Source: Sedimentisphaerales bacterium
Lineage (GTDB): Bacteria; Planctomycetota; Phycisphaerae; Sedimentisphaerales; SM23-30
Assembly: GCA_016930295.1 (NCBI GenBank)
Contig: JAFGHE010000286.1
Span: forward strand, 1-38,883
Reading direction: 5' to 3'
Length of the DNA stretch: 38,883 nucleotides
Of the stretch, positions 23,006 to 31,826 are shown in pieces (position 1 is the stretch's first letter; every line of letters begins with the position of its first letter). The position numbers and the translations under genes were made by a program. The notes under the pieces are model-generated. The model was not told the origin of the DNA. It ran no database searches and worked only from the letters and a program-made list of their open reading frames with translations.

Positions 23006-23572
23006 ATGGAGACAAAAGCCCTCCATGTCACTCTGTTGTGGGATGTAGCGGCAGTTGATTCAATAGAATCCAGCCAGCGATGGATTCTTTCTGCCATGGG
23101 CCGCCATGGACCGGCTCTCGTGGCCATGCTCTGGCGGATTCTGGGGAATGAACAGGATGTATGTGATGCGTATCAGGATACCTTTCTACAATTAGCGCAT
23201 TACCATTTCGGCCAAAAACCGGATAATAGCAAAGCCTATCTGTTCCGTACTGCCAGTAATGTGGCAATCACACTGTTAAGAAAGAAAAAAACTCAACAGA
23301 AGGCCTGTCAGGTCATTGCTCAACAAAGCCGTGATAATGAACGAATTGATTCCGCTTACGATTTGGATGCCCGGAACATGCAGGAAGAATTAAGAGAAAA
23401 CATCGCTCGTCTGCCTGATTATCTCAGAAGTATAGTGATATTAAAGGATTTGGCGGAACTACCTTATAGAGATGTGGCAAAAATTCTGGGGATGTCCAGC
23501 GCTTCGGCACGGGTGCTCCGGCACCGGGCAATAAAAATCCTGGCGGGCTGGATGGCAAGGAGTAAAAGATAA
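23006..23572 (+). CDS. ECF-type RNA polymerase sigma factor
   Basis: A 188-residue sigma-70 family protein. Region 2 includes GPALVAMLWRILGNEQDVCDAYQDTFLQLA and KAYLFRTASNVAITLLRKKK. Region 4 includes RLPDYLRSIVILKDLAELPYRDVAKILGMSSASARVLRHRAIK. I chose the ATG at 23006 over an in-frame TTG at 22994. Only 13 nt separate it from the next gene, a small zinc-type anti-sigma candidate. The T2SS/pilin-like genes follow on the same strand, making them likely targets or co-transcribed partners. Confidence 0.9.
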   Translation: METKALHVTLLWDVAAVDSIESSQRWILSAMGRHGPALVAMLWRILGNEQDVCDAYQDTFLQLAHYHFGQKPDNSKAYLFRTASNVAITLLRKKKTQQKACQVIAQQSRDNERIDSAYDLDARNMQEELRENIARLPDYLRSIVILKDLAELPYRDVAKILGMSSASARVLRHRAIKILAGWMARSKR

Positions 23573-23585
23573 AATTGAGGACAAA

Positions 23586-24086
23586 ATGAAAAATCACGAC
23601 AAAAAAAATATTTGTAAGAGCATATCGGCAAACCTGCCTTATAGTATTGGTAAAAAAATTAATTTGAAAACCGGCTGGATTGAAAATCATATCATACACT
23701 GCTCCCGCTGCCGCAGACGAATCACGGGATACAGCCGGATGGAGATTGCCTTTTCACTGCTAAAAACACAACCACATAGCATGGAACTACTCAAAAACGC
23801 CAATAATCAGGCAATTAGAATGTTGAAACGCAGCCTCCGTGAGATACCCCAGGCCCGGAGTCTCAAGCAGGTAATGCCCAAGCCACACTGGTTTCACCGT
23901 TGTCTGGGTTACTCCCATTCGCTGGGTAATGCAGCAGCCTGCTTTACCATTTTAATACTGATAAAGCTGGGTATCTTCAATTCCATGAACCACATTCAAA
24001 ACGAAGGGGAAAAGGCATATAAGTATTATTATACGTACCAGATGGGTGAAGATTCATCCATTGCTAATGATTTATTTGAATCCTGA
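23586..24086 (+). CDS. Probable zinc-type membrane anti-sigma factor
   Basis: A 166-residue protein with no strong overall family match that I recognise. It has H-x3-C-x2-C in NHIIHCSRCRRR (about residues 34-43), the zinc-binding signature of ZAS anti-sigma domains, and one hydrophobic segment (about 112-130, AAACFTILILIKLGIF) that could span the membrane. The last 30 residues would lie outside and show no domain. It follows the ECF sigma gene by 13 nt, the normal layout of a sigma/anti-sigma pair. The call rests on the motif, topology and position. Confidence 0.65.
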   Translation: MKNHDKKNICKSISANLPYSIGKKINLKTGWIENHIIHCSRCRRRITGYSRMEIAFSLLKTQPHSMELLKNANNQAIRMLKRSLREIPQARSLKQVMPKPHWFHRCLGYSHSLGNAAACFTILILIKLGIFNSMNHIQNEGEKAYKYYYTYQMGEDSSIANDLFES

Positions 24087-24241
24087 GTCGGTATCATACT
24101 CGTCTGAATATAAAACTTAATAACAACCAATTAAAAGTGCGCAATTGAATATTTTCAGGTTAACATCTTGACAGCCACCGCGTCATTAAGGTTGATTGTA
24201 TATATTTACCGGAAACAACTATCTGCTTGAGAACATTACCC

Positions 24242-25381
24242 ATGCCCAAGTTTAGACATAATCCCCATCATGTGGTCAGCCTGGTTGAAGATTTGCTCAA
24301 AAACGCTATGGATTCAGGGGCCAGTGATATTCATTTTGAGCCAACGAGCCGGGAGTTACTGGTCCGATACCGGCTGGACGGGGTACTTAATACAGTCGAA
24401 AAACTGCCTAAAGCCATAGCGGATAATATGATTTCCCGATTGAAAGTACTCGGAGGACTATTAACCTATCGCAATGATATCCCTCAGGAAGGACGTATTC
24501 AACTGCATGATGAAGACAAAGGGAAAGTGATGGAACAGCGCCTGGCGGTCTATCCTACGATCCATGGTCAACGTGCGGTTGTCAGACTGTTCTACGAAGA
24601 CAGCGGTCTTAACGACATGGATCAACTGGGTTTTTCCGATCATATCCTCTCGTCCCTGAAGGAGATTGCGGCTTTGAATCAGGGTGTATTGCTCCTGACA
24701 GGTCCTGCCGGCAGCGGAAAAAGCACCACGCTGGGTGCCATGTTACGATATATTAACGTGCAATTTCCCGGTAAAAGTATTATTGCCCTGGAAGATCCGG
24801 TGGAAAGGCATATCGAAGGGATTACCCAGGTTCAGATCAATCCGCGGGGAGAAATGAATTTCCCCGCGGCCCTGCGCTCGATATTACGCCAGGACCCGCA
24901 AGTATTAATGATCGGCGAAATACGTGATGCCGAGACTGCACGCATCGTCATTGAAGCCGGCCTGACTGGCCATCTGATGCTCACCACCATGCACAGCGGC
25001 ACACCCGGCGGCGCCCTGCTGCGCCTGTTGGAAATGGGCATCGAACCGTATCAGGTAACATCCAGCACTCTGGGCGTGCTGAATCAGCGCCTGGCCAGAA
25101 AACTCTGCCCTGCCTGTAAAGCACAAAATCCCGAGACCCGGGAGTTCCGGGCCATGGGCTGCCATGATTGTTTCCAGACCGGTTACCATGACAGGATTCT
25201 CATCGCGGAACTGGTCCGGTTGGACGGACAACTGCGTAAGGCGGTCCTGGCCAAAGCGGACCTGGATGACATGGAGCAGGTAATCTCTGCCCGGGGCCAT
25301 ATGGATATCCGCCAGGACTGCATACGACTCGTCCGGCAGGGGATTACGACTCATGATGAATTGAATAAAGTCTGCGGATAA
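24242..25381 (+). CDS. Type II secretion / type IV pilus assembly ATPase (GspE/PilB-like)
   Basis: A hexameric ATPase subunit that powers pseudopilus or pilus assembly from the cytoplasm. It has the N2 domain (GASDIHFEPTSRELLVRYRLDG), Walker A GPAGSGKS (residues 154-161), an Asp box (ALEDPVERH), Walker B VLMIGEIRD near 221-229, a His box (TTMHSGTPGGALLRLLEMG) and a zinc-binding C-x2-C / C-x2-C pair (LCPACKA, GCHDCFQTGY). At 380 residues it is shorter than typical GspE/PilB (about 500-570) because the N1 domain that docks to GspL/PilM-type partners is missing. I prefer the ATG at 24242 to an in-frame TTG at 24227. It is followed by two gspF-like genes. Confidence 0.92.
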   Translation: MPKFRHNPHHVVSLVEDLLKNAMDSGASDIHFEPTSRELLVRYRLDGVLNTVEKLPKAIADNMISRLKVLGGLLTYRNDIPQEGRIQLHDEDKGKVMEQRLAVYPTIHGQRAVVRLFYEDSGLNDMDQLGFSDHILSSLKEIAALNQGVLLLTGPAGSGKSTTLGAMLRYINVQFPGKSIIALEDPVERHIEGITQVQINPRGEMNFPAALRSILRQDPQVLMIGEIRDAETARIVIEAGLTGHLMLTTMHSGTPGGALLRLLEMGIEPYQVTSSTLGVLNQRLARKLCPACKAQNPETREFRAMGCHDCFQTGYHDRILIAELVRLDGQLRKAVLAKADLDDMEQVISARGHMDIRQDCIRLVRQGITTHDELNKVCG

Positions 25382-25528
25382 CTTTAAATAAGGACTAAGC
25401 GTGATTAAACTTTCCCAGTGTTGACTGGCCATCCTACTCAGATAATAACAGTAATTCTGTGTCAGTCAGTTAAGGCGTGGGCATGCTATCCTTAATAAAA
25501 TCAGGATCGGTAAAACAAGGAACGTGAT

Positions 25529-26722
25529 ATGGCAAGGTTTGAATATCAGGCACTGACCGAATCGGGACGATTAATGGAAGGCTCGCTGGAGGCATCTTCA
25601 CACGAACAGGCGGGTCAGATTCTGGCGGAGATGAAACTCAAGGTCAATTCGATTACTCAGGTGTCCCGGGAAAAAGTTCACACCGCTATCGGGCGTAATG
25701 AATTTATGCTTTTTAACCAGCAACTGGCTTCGCTGACCAGAGCCGGCATCCCCCTGGAAAAAGGCCTGCGGGAATTGTCAAAAGACATCGGTTCACGTTC
25801 GATGCGCAAGCTGGTGACGGAAATCGTGACGGACCTGGAGTCAGGAACCGATATTGAACAGGCTTTTGATAAACGACAAAAACATTTCCCCCGCCTTTAC
25901 GGCCATATTCTCAAGGCCGGCGTCAAAACCGGCCGGCTCAGTGAAATGCTGCTCAGCCTGAACCGTCACCTGGAATTATCGCAACAAACCCGCCGAGTCA
26001 TATTCGAGGCCATGTGTTATCCGCTGGTTGTCCTGAGCATAGCGGTCTTCATTATAACCTTTATTTTTCTGATCGTCGTGCCCCAATACGAGGCCCTTTA
26101 TCAGGATATGGACTTTGGACAACTACCGGGTATAACCCTGGTATTTTTTAATATGGCCCGGCATACGGATATGGTGCTCATTATACTCTCAGGTATGGTC
26201 TTAACGCTTCTGCTAATCCGGGGAATCCTGGCGCAAAATGAAAGGGGCCGGCAATTCATGGATACGCTCAGATTAAAAATTCCGTTTATCGGGCGTCTTT
26301 ACCACCTCAGCATCCTCAGCCGGCTGGCTGATGCCATGGGGCTTCTGATTGGAGCAGGCTGCGATATCCCCGAAAGTCTCAGGCTTGGCGCCGGCGCTTC
26401 GGGCAACACTAAACTCAAACAGGAATGCGAATTACTCTCCAGCCGGATGGAAGACGGGGCCAATATTATCGAATCCGGCCTGTTCAGTCATATTTTACCG
26501 AGGCTGTTTTTGTATTCCGTGCAACTGGGGGCTCAACGCAACGAATTGCAGGACAATCTATACAGCCTGTGTGATATGTATTCTCAGCAGGCCAGGGCCA
26601 GCCAGGCCAAATTATCCGCCATATTACTGCCCCTTTTACTCTTTGTAGTGGGTGTATTTCTGGGGACGGGAATAGTAGCCATGTTTATGCCTTTGATCTC
26701 AATGATTAAAGGACTGTCCTAG
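25529..26722 (+). CDS. Type II secretion / pilus inner-membrane platform protein (GspF/PilC)
   Basis: A 397-residue platform protein. It starts FEYQALTESGRLMEGSLEA, has two cytoplasmic T2SSF helical domains (one with GIPLEKGLREL and GHILKAGVKTGRLSEML; the second with MGLLIGAGCDIPESLRL) and three membrane segments (about residues 165-190, 215-240 and 370-392). Length and topology are normal for GspF. AAGGA lies upstream of the ATG. It is 147 nt after gspE and 10 nt before a second, unusual gspF-like gene. Confidence 0.92.
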   Translation: MARFEYQALTESGRLMEGSLEASSHEQAGQILAEMKLKVNSITQVSREKVHTAIGRNEFMLFNQQLASLTRAGIPLEKGLRELSKDIGSRSMRKLVTEIVTDLESGTDIEQAFDKRQKHFPRLYGHILKAGVKTGRLSEMLLSLNRHLELSQQTRRVIFEAMCYPLVVLSIAVFIITFIFLIVVPQYEALYQDMDFGQLPGITLVFFNMARHTDMVLIILSGMVLTLLLIRGILAQNERGRQFMDTLRLKIPFIGRLYHLSILSRLADAMGLLIGAGCDIPESLRLGAGASGNTKLKQECELLSSRMEDGANIIESGLFSHILPRLFLYSVQLGAQRNELQDNLYSLCDMYSQQARASQAKLSAILLPLLLFVVGVFLGTGIVAMFMPLISMIKGLS

Positions 26723-26732
26723 TGGATTGACT

Positions 26733-28166
26733 ATGTTATTAAGTATCATAGCAATATCAGCCATACTACTTCATATCTATCTGGCCGTTAAAAAGCCGGA
26801 GATCAGCCTCCTGTCTGCGCCCATAGTCAGTTTGGCTTTAGCGATAATGGCTTATAACATTGATGACCAGGTGTCCGTGTTACTGGCGCCTCTTATTTTT
26901 CTGGTCACATATATCACGCTGGCTTTAAGCAGTGAAGAACCAGGGAAACCAGGTTGGCCCTACAGCCTGGCGCGCTGGTTTTTTTTATTTATCGGGGTGA
27001 GTTTCTCCCTGTTACTGGCAATAATTAATTTCCCTTCGGTATATGGCTTACTCTTCTTTGTCTTTTTGATTGCTTTGATCATTAACTACAACATTATCAG
27101 CCGGCATTCGCTGACCATCGATATCCTATCCACCATCAATACCAGTATGCGGCAGAACCTCCCGTTGCCGATGGCACTGGAATCGGCCGCCGCCGGACAG
27201 GATTATAAAAAGGCACGGATATTGCAAAAGATATCCGGCTGGCTCTCCGAAGGTCTCCCGCTGAGCGAAGCCCTGAAAAACGGATTTCGCCGCTGCCCGG
27301 GGCATATTGTGGCCCTGATCGCCATGGCCGAACAGATTAACCAGGTACCCCTCGCCTTGAATTGTATCCAAAAGGATATACTGGAAAAAACCCGGGAAAA
27401 ATCCAAAATAAAGCCCATACAACCCTTATATCCACTGATTTTATTAAGTGTGACATATTCTATCTTGACAGGAATAATGATATTTGTCATTCCAAAGTTT
27501 AAAACAATTTTTGCAGACTTTGAAGTCGATCTTCCCCTTCAAACACATATTATGATGAAATTTTTTATGGTCTCATACCCATGGTTCTTAAGTCTGGTCG
27601 GTTTCTTGACATTTGCCGTGTTTCCACTCATGATATATACTTGGTTTCGTCCGCGACGACCGGAAAAACCTCACCTGCTATCGATATTCGGCGATTTGGT
27701 TAAATGGTTTCTACCAATGCTGCGCTGGTTCGAGGCAAATTATTCCCTGATCCAGGTGGTTGAATGTCTGCATCTTTCCCTGAACGGCGGGTGTTCTGTG
27801 GATAAAGCCATAGATAATACCCTGACATTAGATGTTAATTTTTATTTTAAAAAGCGATTGCGTCACTGGTCAGAGAAGGTCAGGCAGGGAGAAAATATTT
27901 CCGCGGCCGCCCGTCAATGCCGGATGGGTCGGGGCCTGATCTGGGCCTTTGACCAGAATCTCAACCAGCCCGATACCCCGGTTGTACTGGAAATGCTGGA
28001 AAATGTATATCGCACAAATTACAATTACCGGGCCAGCCTGGTACACTATATAACCTGGCCCCTGGTCACTTTATTCATCGCCATGATGGTGGGTTCCGTT
28101 ATATATTCCATATTTTCGCCCATGGTGGAGATAATCAATCATACGGCCTCTATGTTTTTTCCCTGA
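26733..28166 (+). CDS. Second, extended GspF-like platform protein
   Basis: A 477-residue membrane protein. Its first 120 residues hold four or more hydrophobic segments not found in standard GspF. Two T2SSF-like helical domains follow (NLPLPMALESAAAG through PLSEALKNGF with ALIAMAEQINQVPLALN; then SLNGGCSVDKAIDNTL), with membrane segments between and after them. It would form the platform with, or instead of, the preceding GspF. I used the ATG at 26733, 10 nt past the previous stop; a TTG lies two codons earlier. Presence of two GspF-type proteins in tandem recalls systems with a paired platform such as TadB/TadC, but the sequence looks GspF-derived. Confidence 0.75.
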   Translation: MLLSIIAISAILLHIYLAVKKPEISLLSAPIVSLALAIMAYNIDDQVSVLLAPLIFLVTYITLALSSEEPGKPGWPYSLARWFFLFIGVSFSLLLAIINFPSVYGLLFFVFLIALIINYNIISRHSLTIDILSTINTSMRQNLPLPMALESAAAGQDYKKARILQKISGWLSEGLPLSEALKNGFRRCPGHIVALIAMAEQINQVPLALNCIQKDILEKTREKSKIKPIQPLYPLILLSVTYSILTGIMIFVIPKFKTIFADFEVDLPLQTHIMMKFFMVSYPWFLSLVGFLTFAVFPLMIYTWFRPRRPEKPHLLSIFGDLVKWFLPMLRWFEANYSLIQVVECLHLSLNGGCSVDKAIDNTLTLDVNFYFKKRLRHWSEKVRQGENISAAARQCRMGRGLIWAFDQNLNQPDTPVVLEMLENVYRTNYNYRASLVHYITWPLVTLFIAMMVGSVIYSIFSPMVEIINHTASMFFP

Positions 28167-28192
28167 TCAAGAAAGGATATCGCATAATTATC

Positions 28193-28573
28193 ATGCCCTT
28201 TAGAAAAAAGAAATCGAATGGCTGGATACTGACTGAGGTTATAGTCTCGATTGGTATTATAGGAATGCTGATGGGCGGCCTTTTCCTGAGCCTGAATTCG
28301 TTTAGAAAAATAAATCAACTTCAGTGGCACAGGCAGCGCTGCATCAATGCCGCTCAGGCCCTGATTGAAAGTATGGCCGCCACCGGAGAATCCATCAGTG
28401 ACAGCGACAGGCAGCGATTGTGGCCGGGTATTGATATTACTATGGTAGAGACTCCCGGCAGTGGTGACTGGGAAGGTCTGGTTCTGGTAACCGTAACCGC
28501 ACAAAGCGATTGCTCCGGCAGGGAAATATCGATGAGTCTTTCCCGTTATCTGCCGATTATAAAGGAAAAATAA
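28193..28573 (+). CDS. Pseudopilin-like protein with prepilin cleavage motif
   Basis: A 126-residue protein with a class III leader (basic, then G) cleaved before W-I-L-T-E, which puts the hallmark Glu at +5. A hydrophobic helix VIVSIGIIGMLMGGLFLSL follows. The globular part is short and unrecognised, with LQWHRQRCINAAQALIES typical of minor pseudopilins of the GspI type. It stops 2 nt before the next start codon. Confidence 0.75.
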   Translation: MPFRKKKSNGWILTEVIVSIGIIGMLMGGLFLSLNSFRKINQLQWHRQRCINAAQALIESMAATGESISDSDRQRLWPGIDITMVETPGSGDWEGLVLVTVTAQSDCSGREISMSLSRYLPIIKEK

Positions 28574-28575
28574 TC

Positions 28576-29112
28576 ATGCGTAAGGGATTTATGTTAGTTG
28601 AATGCATAGTGGCTATAACCATATTGGCATCGGTTATGGTCACCCTGTCCGCCCTGTTTAAAACGCTCCTGAGCGATATACCCCGCACCTACCGGACCTA
28701 TCAAACCCATAGTACGATGCAGTCCATGATAAGAACCCTCCGTTCGGACCTTGACCGGGCCCGCTCACTGCCCCGGACGGCAGGCATGGAAATGGTTAAC
28801 GGGAAAGTTTTTTTTATCGAGCTGCCGGAACATACCCTGGCCTATCGCTTATACGAGGATCAGATAATCAGGCAAACGCTAAATGCCGATCCCTGCAGTC
28901 CGGACCATTTCGAGCAGGTATGGACCGTGGTTCGCGGTCACATCGATTGGCAGGTATGGGTAAAAAACGATAAAGGGTATGCCGTTGAAATCACAACCTC
29001 GGTAGATCCACTTAGTGCCCAAAGACCCAAAAGACTCCTGGCCAACTCTTGTGTACTTTTTCTCAACTCGAATGGCAAAAAGGAAAACACGTATGAACCG
29101 CAAAATCCCTAA
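28576..29112 (+). CDS. Pseudopilin-like protein, GspJ-type
   Basis: A 178-residue protein. The ATG at 28576 follows the previous stop by 2 nt; longer in-frame starts would run back into the preceding gene. MRKG is followed by F-M-L-V-E (Glu at +5) and a hydrophobic helix CIVAITILASVMVTLSAL. The body includes MQSMIRTLRSDLDRARSL, a pattern common in GspJ-type minor pseudopilins. The last 20 nt overlap the next gene. Confidence 0.75.
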   Translation: MRKGFMLVECIVAITILASVMVTLSALFKTLLSDIPRTYRTYQTHSTMQSMIRTLRSDLDRARSLPRTAGMEMVNGKVFFIELPEHTLAYRLYEDQIIRQTLNADPCSPDHFEQVWTVVRGHIDWQVWVKNDKGYAVEITTSVDPLSAQRPKRLLANSCVLFLNSNGKKENTYEPQNP

Positions 29113-29530
29113 TGATGGCTTCATCTTATATTTGGCCCTGATAGCGCTGTCTCTGACGGCCACCGCCTTAATCATCCTGACACGTCTATGTAACGCAATG
29201 GGAGCCGATACTCGCCGGATGGCTCTGGAGGCATCCCATCGGAATATGACCGCCAGTGCTATGATATGGCTCACCCGTAATAAGGATAATCTCGTTGATA
29301 CAGCCTCCCTTCAACCACTGAGTCTGGACGCTTCCGCCTTCGAACAGGCAAAAGGCAGCATTATTGTATCTTACGAGGATACTCCCGAAGGCTCAGCGCA
29401 AATATCTATCGAAATCCAATGTATAAATAATAATTTCAAAATAAACAGAAAGACCCGTTTCCCTGCCGCCTCTATGAATATAAAACCTTTGTCCATAAGA
29501 TATTATTCCGGAGATTCATCCACGAAATGA
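29093..29530 (+). CDS. Pilin-like minor protein lacking Glu5 (GspK/PilX-like)
   Basis: A 145-residue protein. The ATG at 29093 has AAGGA upstream and overlaps the previous gene by 20 nt. The N-terminus has a basic leader ending in G, then F-I-L-Y-L and a hydrophobic helix (ALIALSLTATALIILTRL). Position +5 is not Glu, as in GspK, which caps the pseudopilus tip. The body has no further recognisable domain and is about half the length of GspK, so the GspK assignment is tentative. It is the last of three tightly packed pilin-like genes. Confidence 0.6.
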   Translation: MNRKIPNDGFILYLALIALSLTATALIILTRLCNAMGADTRRMALEASHRNMTASAMIWLTRNKDNLVDTASLQPLSLDASAFEQAKGSIIVSYEDTPEGSAQISIEIQCINNNFKINRKTRFPAASMNIKPLSIRYYSGDSSTK

Positions 29531-29573
29531 CCAGATTATTCAAATAGCATAATCGTAACTCCTTCCGATACTA

Positions 29574-29655
29574 TCGTCAAAAGTGGATATTGGAAATTAA
29601 AACCACTGTTTATAATCCAGAAACAAACGCTCGCAGCACTTTTGACGCTGGCGTC
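29574..29655. repeat. Dispersed inverted-repeat element, copy B
   Basis: CGTCAAAAGT (29575-29584) and ACTTTTGACG (29638-29647) are perfect 10-bp inverted repeats. The interior hairpin TGTTT/AAACA has a TAATCCAG-like loop, matching copy A at 9828-9912 in order and spacing. The right end reads GACGCTGGCGTC, nearly palindromic. It lies 45 nt after the last pilin-like gene. Confidence 0.6.
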
Positions 29656-29958
29656 CTTCCCAATATTACAATAATTGTAAACCAATGTAATATAATGAAT
29701 TATACAGATCCGGCAAAAGGCTGAACCAAATGACTGACATCCTGAATGTAATAAGACAGCATTAGAAATTATTCCTCTATACGCATTAAAAATAGCAATA
29801 AAAAGGCTTTTTATGTGAAACGAATTATGATAGTATAGTGTCATTGAGATGGCTGGTTATCGAGCCGGGCCTTTGTATGGGCATCATAGTGTGTTATTTT
29901 TAAAGATAACGGTTTGTTGATTATGGTTTTTGATGTATGAATGTGGGAGGTCTCAGAC
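29656..29958. other. AT-rich intergenic region upstream of the putative lipoprotein
   Basis: Contains the perfect palindrome TTACAATAATTGTAA (29666-29680) and a TATAAT box (29691-29696) about 260 nt before the lipoprotein start. No -35 box at a standard distance stands out. No gene is evident. Confidence 0.35.
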
Positions 29959-30948
29959 ATGAGAACGATGGGGATGATTATGGTTTTGGCAATAGCCCTG
30001 GGTTTGTGTGCGTGTGACAAATCAAAGCAAAATAAGACAAATAATAAAGCCAGAGACACTCAGGTGCTCCATGAGTTCAATCTGAAGCTGAGCCTGCCGA
30101 AAGGAAAAATCTACCGGTTCTGCCGGCGTGAGGCAGTGGACCTGAAAGAAAAAGATAAAACCTTCACGGGTAAGGTACGAAAATTCTGGTATGAAATTGA
30201 TTATACCGTGACCTGTCTGGATGTGTATGACGATGGTACCATGCTGATAGAAAAAAGCTGGGATGCCGGACGCGCCGAAGGTGTCGGAAAAGGCGGCCGG
30301 TTTGAATGGGATACCCAAAACAAAAAATTCCTGGTACCGGACGAGATAAAACAGTATGCCAAACTTATCGGTAAAAAAATCACGTTTGAAATAGGACCTA
30401 CAGGTGAAATTTACTGGATTGAAAATTGTGAAGTGATTGCTGACGCGATCCTGTATGCAAAGGGCATTATCAAACTTACCGCGGACCCGGAAACATATGA
30501 ATCCATGAGAGAAATGATCATGGATCAGGTCTGGGCCACTAAGGAATATATGTTTGAATGCGGCCTGGCCTCGTACCCGGTCAGCGTGTTAAAATCCGGC
30601 GATCGCTGGGAAGTTCAAAAGGCGACCACTACCGCCCAGGAAGGTGTGGAGGTTTATAAGCTGACCTTCGACCAGGTGGCCAACGGTATCGCAACGTTCG
30701 ATGTTTTAATATCGGCTCGGGCAGATTCGGCATCCATGGGCGCCACGCCGGCCGAAAAAGTTAAAAGTGAAATTAACGCCTGGGCCTCAGGCCGGCTCGA
30801 AATGGATGCCGACACCGGATTGATTGTGGGCCATGAGGTAAAAGGTGACCTGAAAATACAGGCGAATGTAGAAGATCGTTTATGGCAGGTGAAATATGAA
30901 CAAAATATGGAAGGGACCATCTCACAATCTCTGAAGAAAATCCCCTGA
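29959..30948 (+). CDS. Putative lipoprotein of unknown function
   Basis: A 329-residue protein. GGGAGG lies 8 nt upstream of the ATG at 29959, which decides the start over an ATG at 29941. A short basic N-terminus and hydrophobic stretch lead to L-C-A-C, an acceptable lipobox with Cys19 as the lipidated residue. The mature part is mixed alpha/beta with repeated strands and reads like a periplasmic beta-rich protein (for example LSLPKGKIYRF near the start, KKITFEIGPTGEI and GRLEMDADTGLIVGHEV later). I do not recognise the family with certainty. It sits between pilin-like genes, so an accessory role for the secretion system is possible but unproven. Confidence 0.6.
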   Translation: MRTMGMIMVLAIALGLCACDKSKQNKTNNKARDTQVLHEFNLKLSLPKGKIYRFCRREAVDLKEKDKTFTGKVRKFWYEIDYTVTCLDVYDDGTMLIEKSWDAGRAEGVGKGGRFEWDTQNKKFLVPDEIKQYAKLIGKKITFEIGPTGEIYWIENCEVIADAILYAKGIIKLTADPETYESMREMIMDQVWATKEYMFECGLASYPVSVLKSGDRWEVQKATTTAQEGVEVYKLTFDQVANGIATFDVLISARADSASMGATPAEKVKSEINAWASGRLEMDADTGLIVGHEVKGDLKIQANVEDRLWQVKYEQNMEGTISQSLKKIP

Positions 30949-31038
30949 GACGGACAACAGTTAATTCCGACGAGTAGTAGCCCACACCTGAGTATAGTAT
31001 GGCATGGCAATACTGTTCATAGTAAAAGGTGTAAATGT

Positions 31039-31746
31039 ATGAGACACAAAATTAATCACCAGACCGTTAAGCTGCCGGGAACCCCGGATCGACCCGCTGG
31101 TTTTACGCTGATTATGTTGGTTATAACATTCTCTATCGCTTTGCTCATGGGTTTGAGTATATTAGTATACGTGGCGCCGATGATGCATGTGACAGAGGCT
31201 CTCCAGAAAAAAACCAGGCCTCAGGATATTGATATGACCTGGGTGGAGGAAAAATGGTTTATGATGACCCAAAATCCGATACCCAAACTTCTGCTCTCTG
31301 AAGACCAGCTCTATCTGGAACAGCCCATTCGCTTTATGAGTGTACCCGTTGAAGGTGTCAATTCCCCACGGGGAAAACTCGAACTGATTATGAGCCCGGG
31401 TGGCTGTATAAGCGGGCAATGGTATAGTGACTATCTGATTGAAAAAGAAAAAATACACCACGATATAATGTCCGCGACATTTGAAGGTTTTTCCGATCCG
31501 GAAGAAAGATATGGAGATCCAAATCGTACAGATCCGGATAAACTCTTCTTTATTGCCCGGGGCGACTTCGCGATTATCGAACGCTCCAATCGAACTCAAA
31601 AAGTAAGCCATGTGATCGGCGAAATCTATGTTACCGGCTGGCTCAGCCAGGATTATTCCGCCAGCGGCGAACTGCATGTCATTAGCAAAGAAAGGTATCA
31701 CTGGATCTATAGATGGTCTTCTCCTCCGGGTTTTTATGTTGAATAA
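31039..31746 (+). CDS. Pilin-like protein with a non-canonical N-terminus
   Basis: A 235-residue protein. A leader of about 20 residues ends in A-G, followed by F-T-L-I-M and a long hydrophobic helix (LVITFSIALLMGLSILVYV). This is the pilin N-terminal pattern except that position +5 is Met rather than Glu. The remaining 180 residues have no recognised domain, with a cluster of short beta-like strands and a PNRTDPDKLFFIARGDF segment. AAAAGG precedes the ATG. It lies 90 nt after the lipoprotein gene and is probably a minor pseudopilin or membrane protein of the same system. Confidence 0.5.
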   Translation: MRHKINHQTVKLPGTPDRPAGFTLIMLVITFSIALLMGLSILVYVAPMMHVTEALQKKTRPQDIDMTWVEEKWFMMTQNPIPKLLLSEDQLYLEQPIRFMSVPVEGVNSPRGKLELIMSPGGCISGQWYSDYLIEKEKIHHDIMSATFEGFSDPEERYGDPNRTDPDKLFFIARGDFAIIERSNRTQKVSHVIGEIYVTGWLSQDYSASGELHVISKERYHWIYRWSSPPGFYVE

Positions 31747-31826
31747 CAAATCCTCAGAATTTTATAAAGAATGGCTGACTGCCAGGGCAAGATATGCCAA
31801 ACCCATCATTTTTTCCCTTGACCCTT

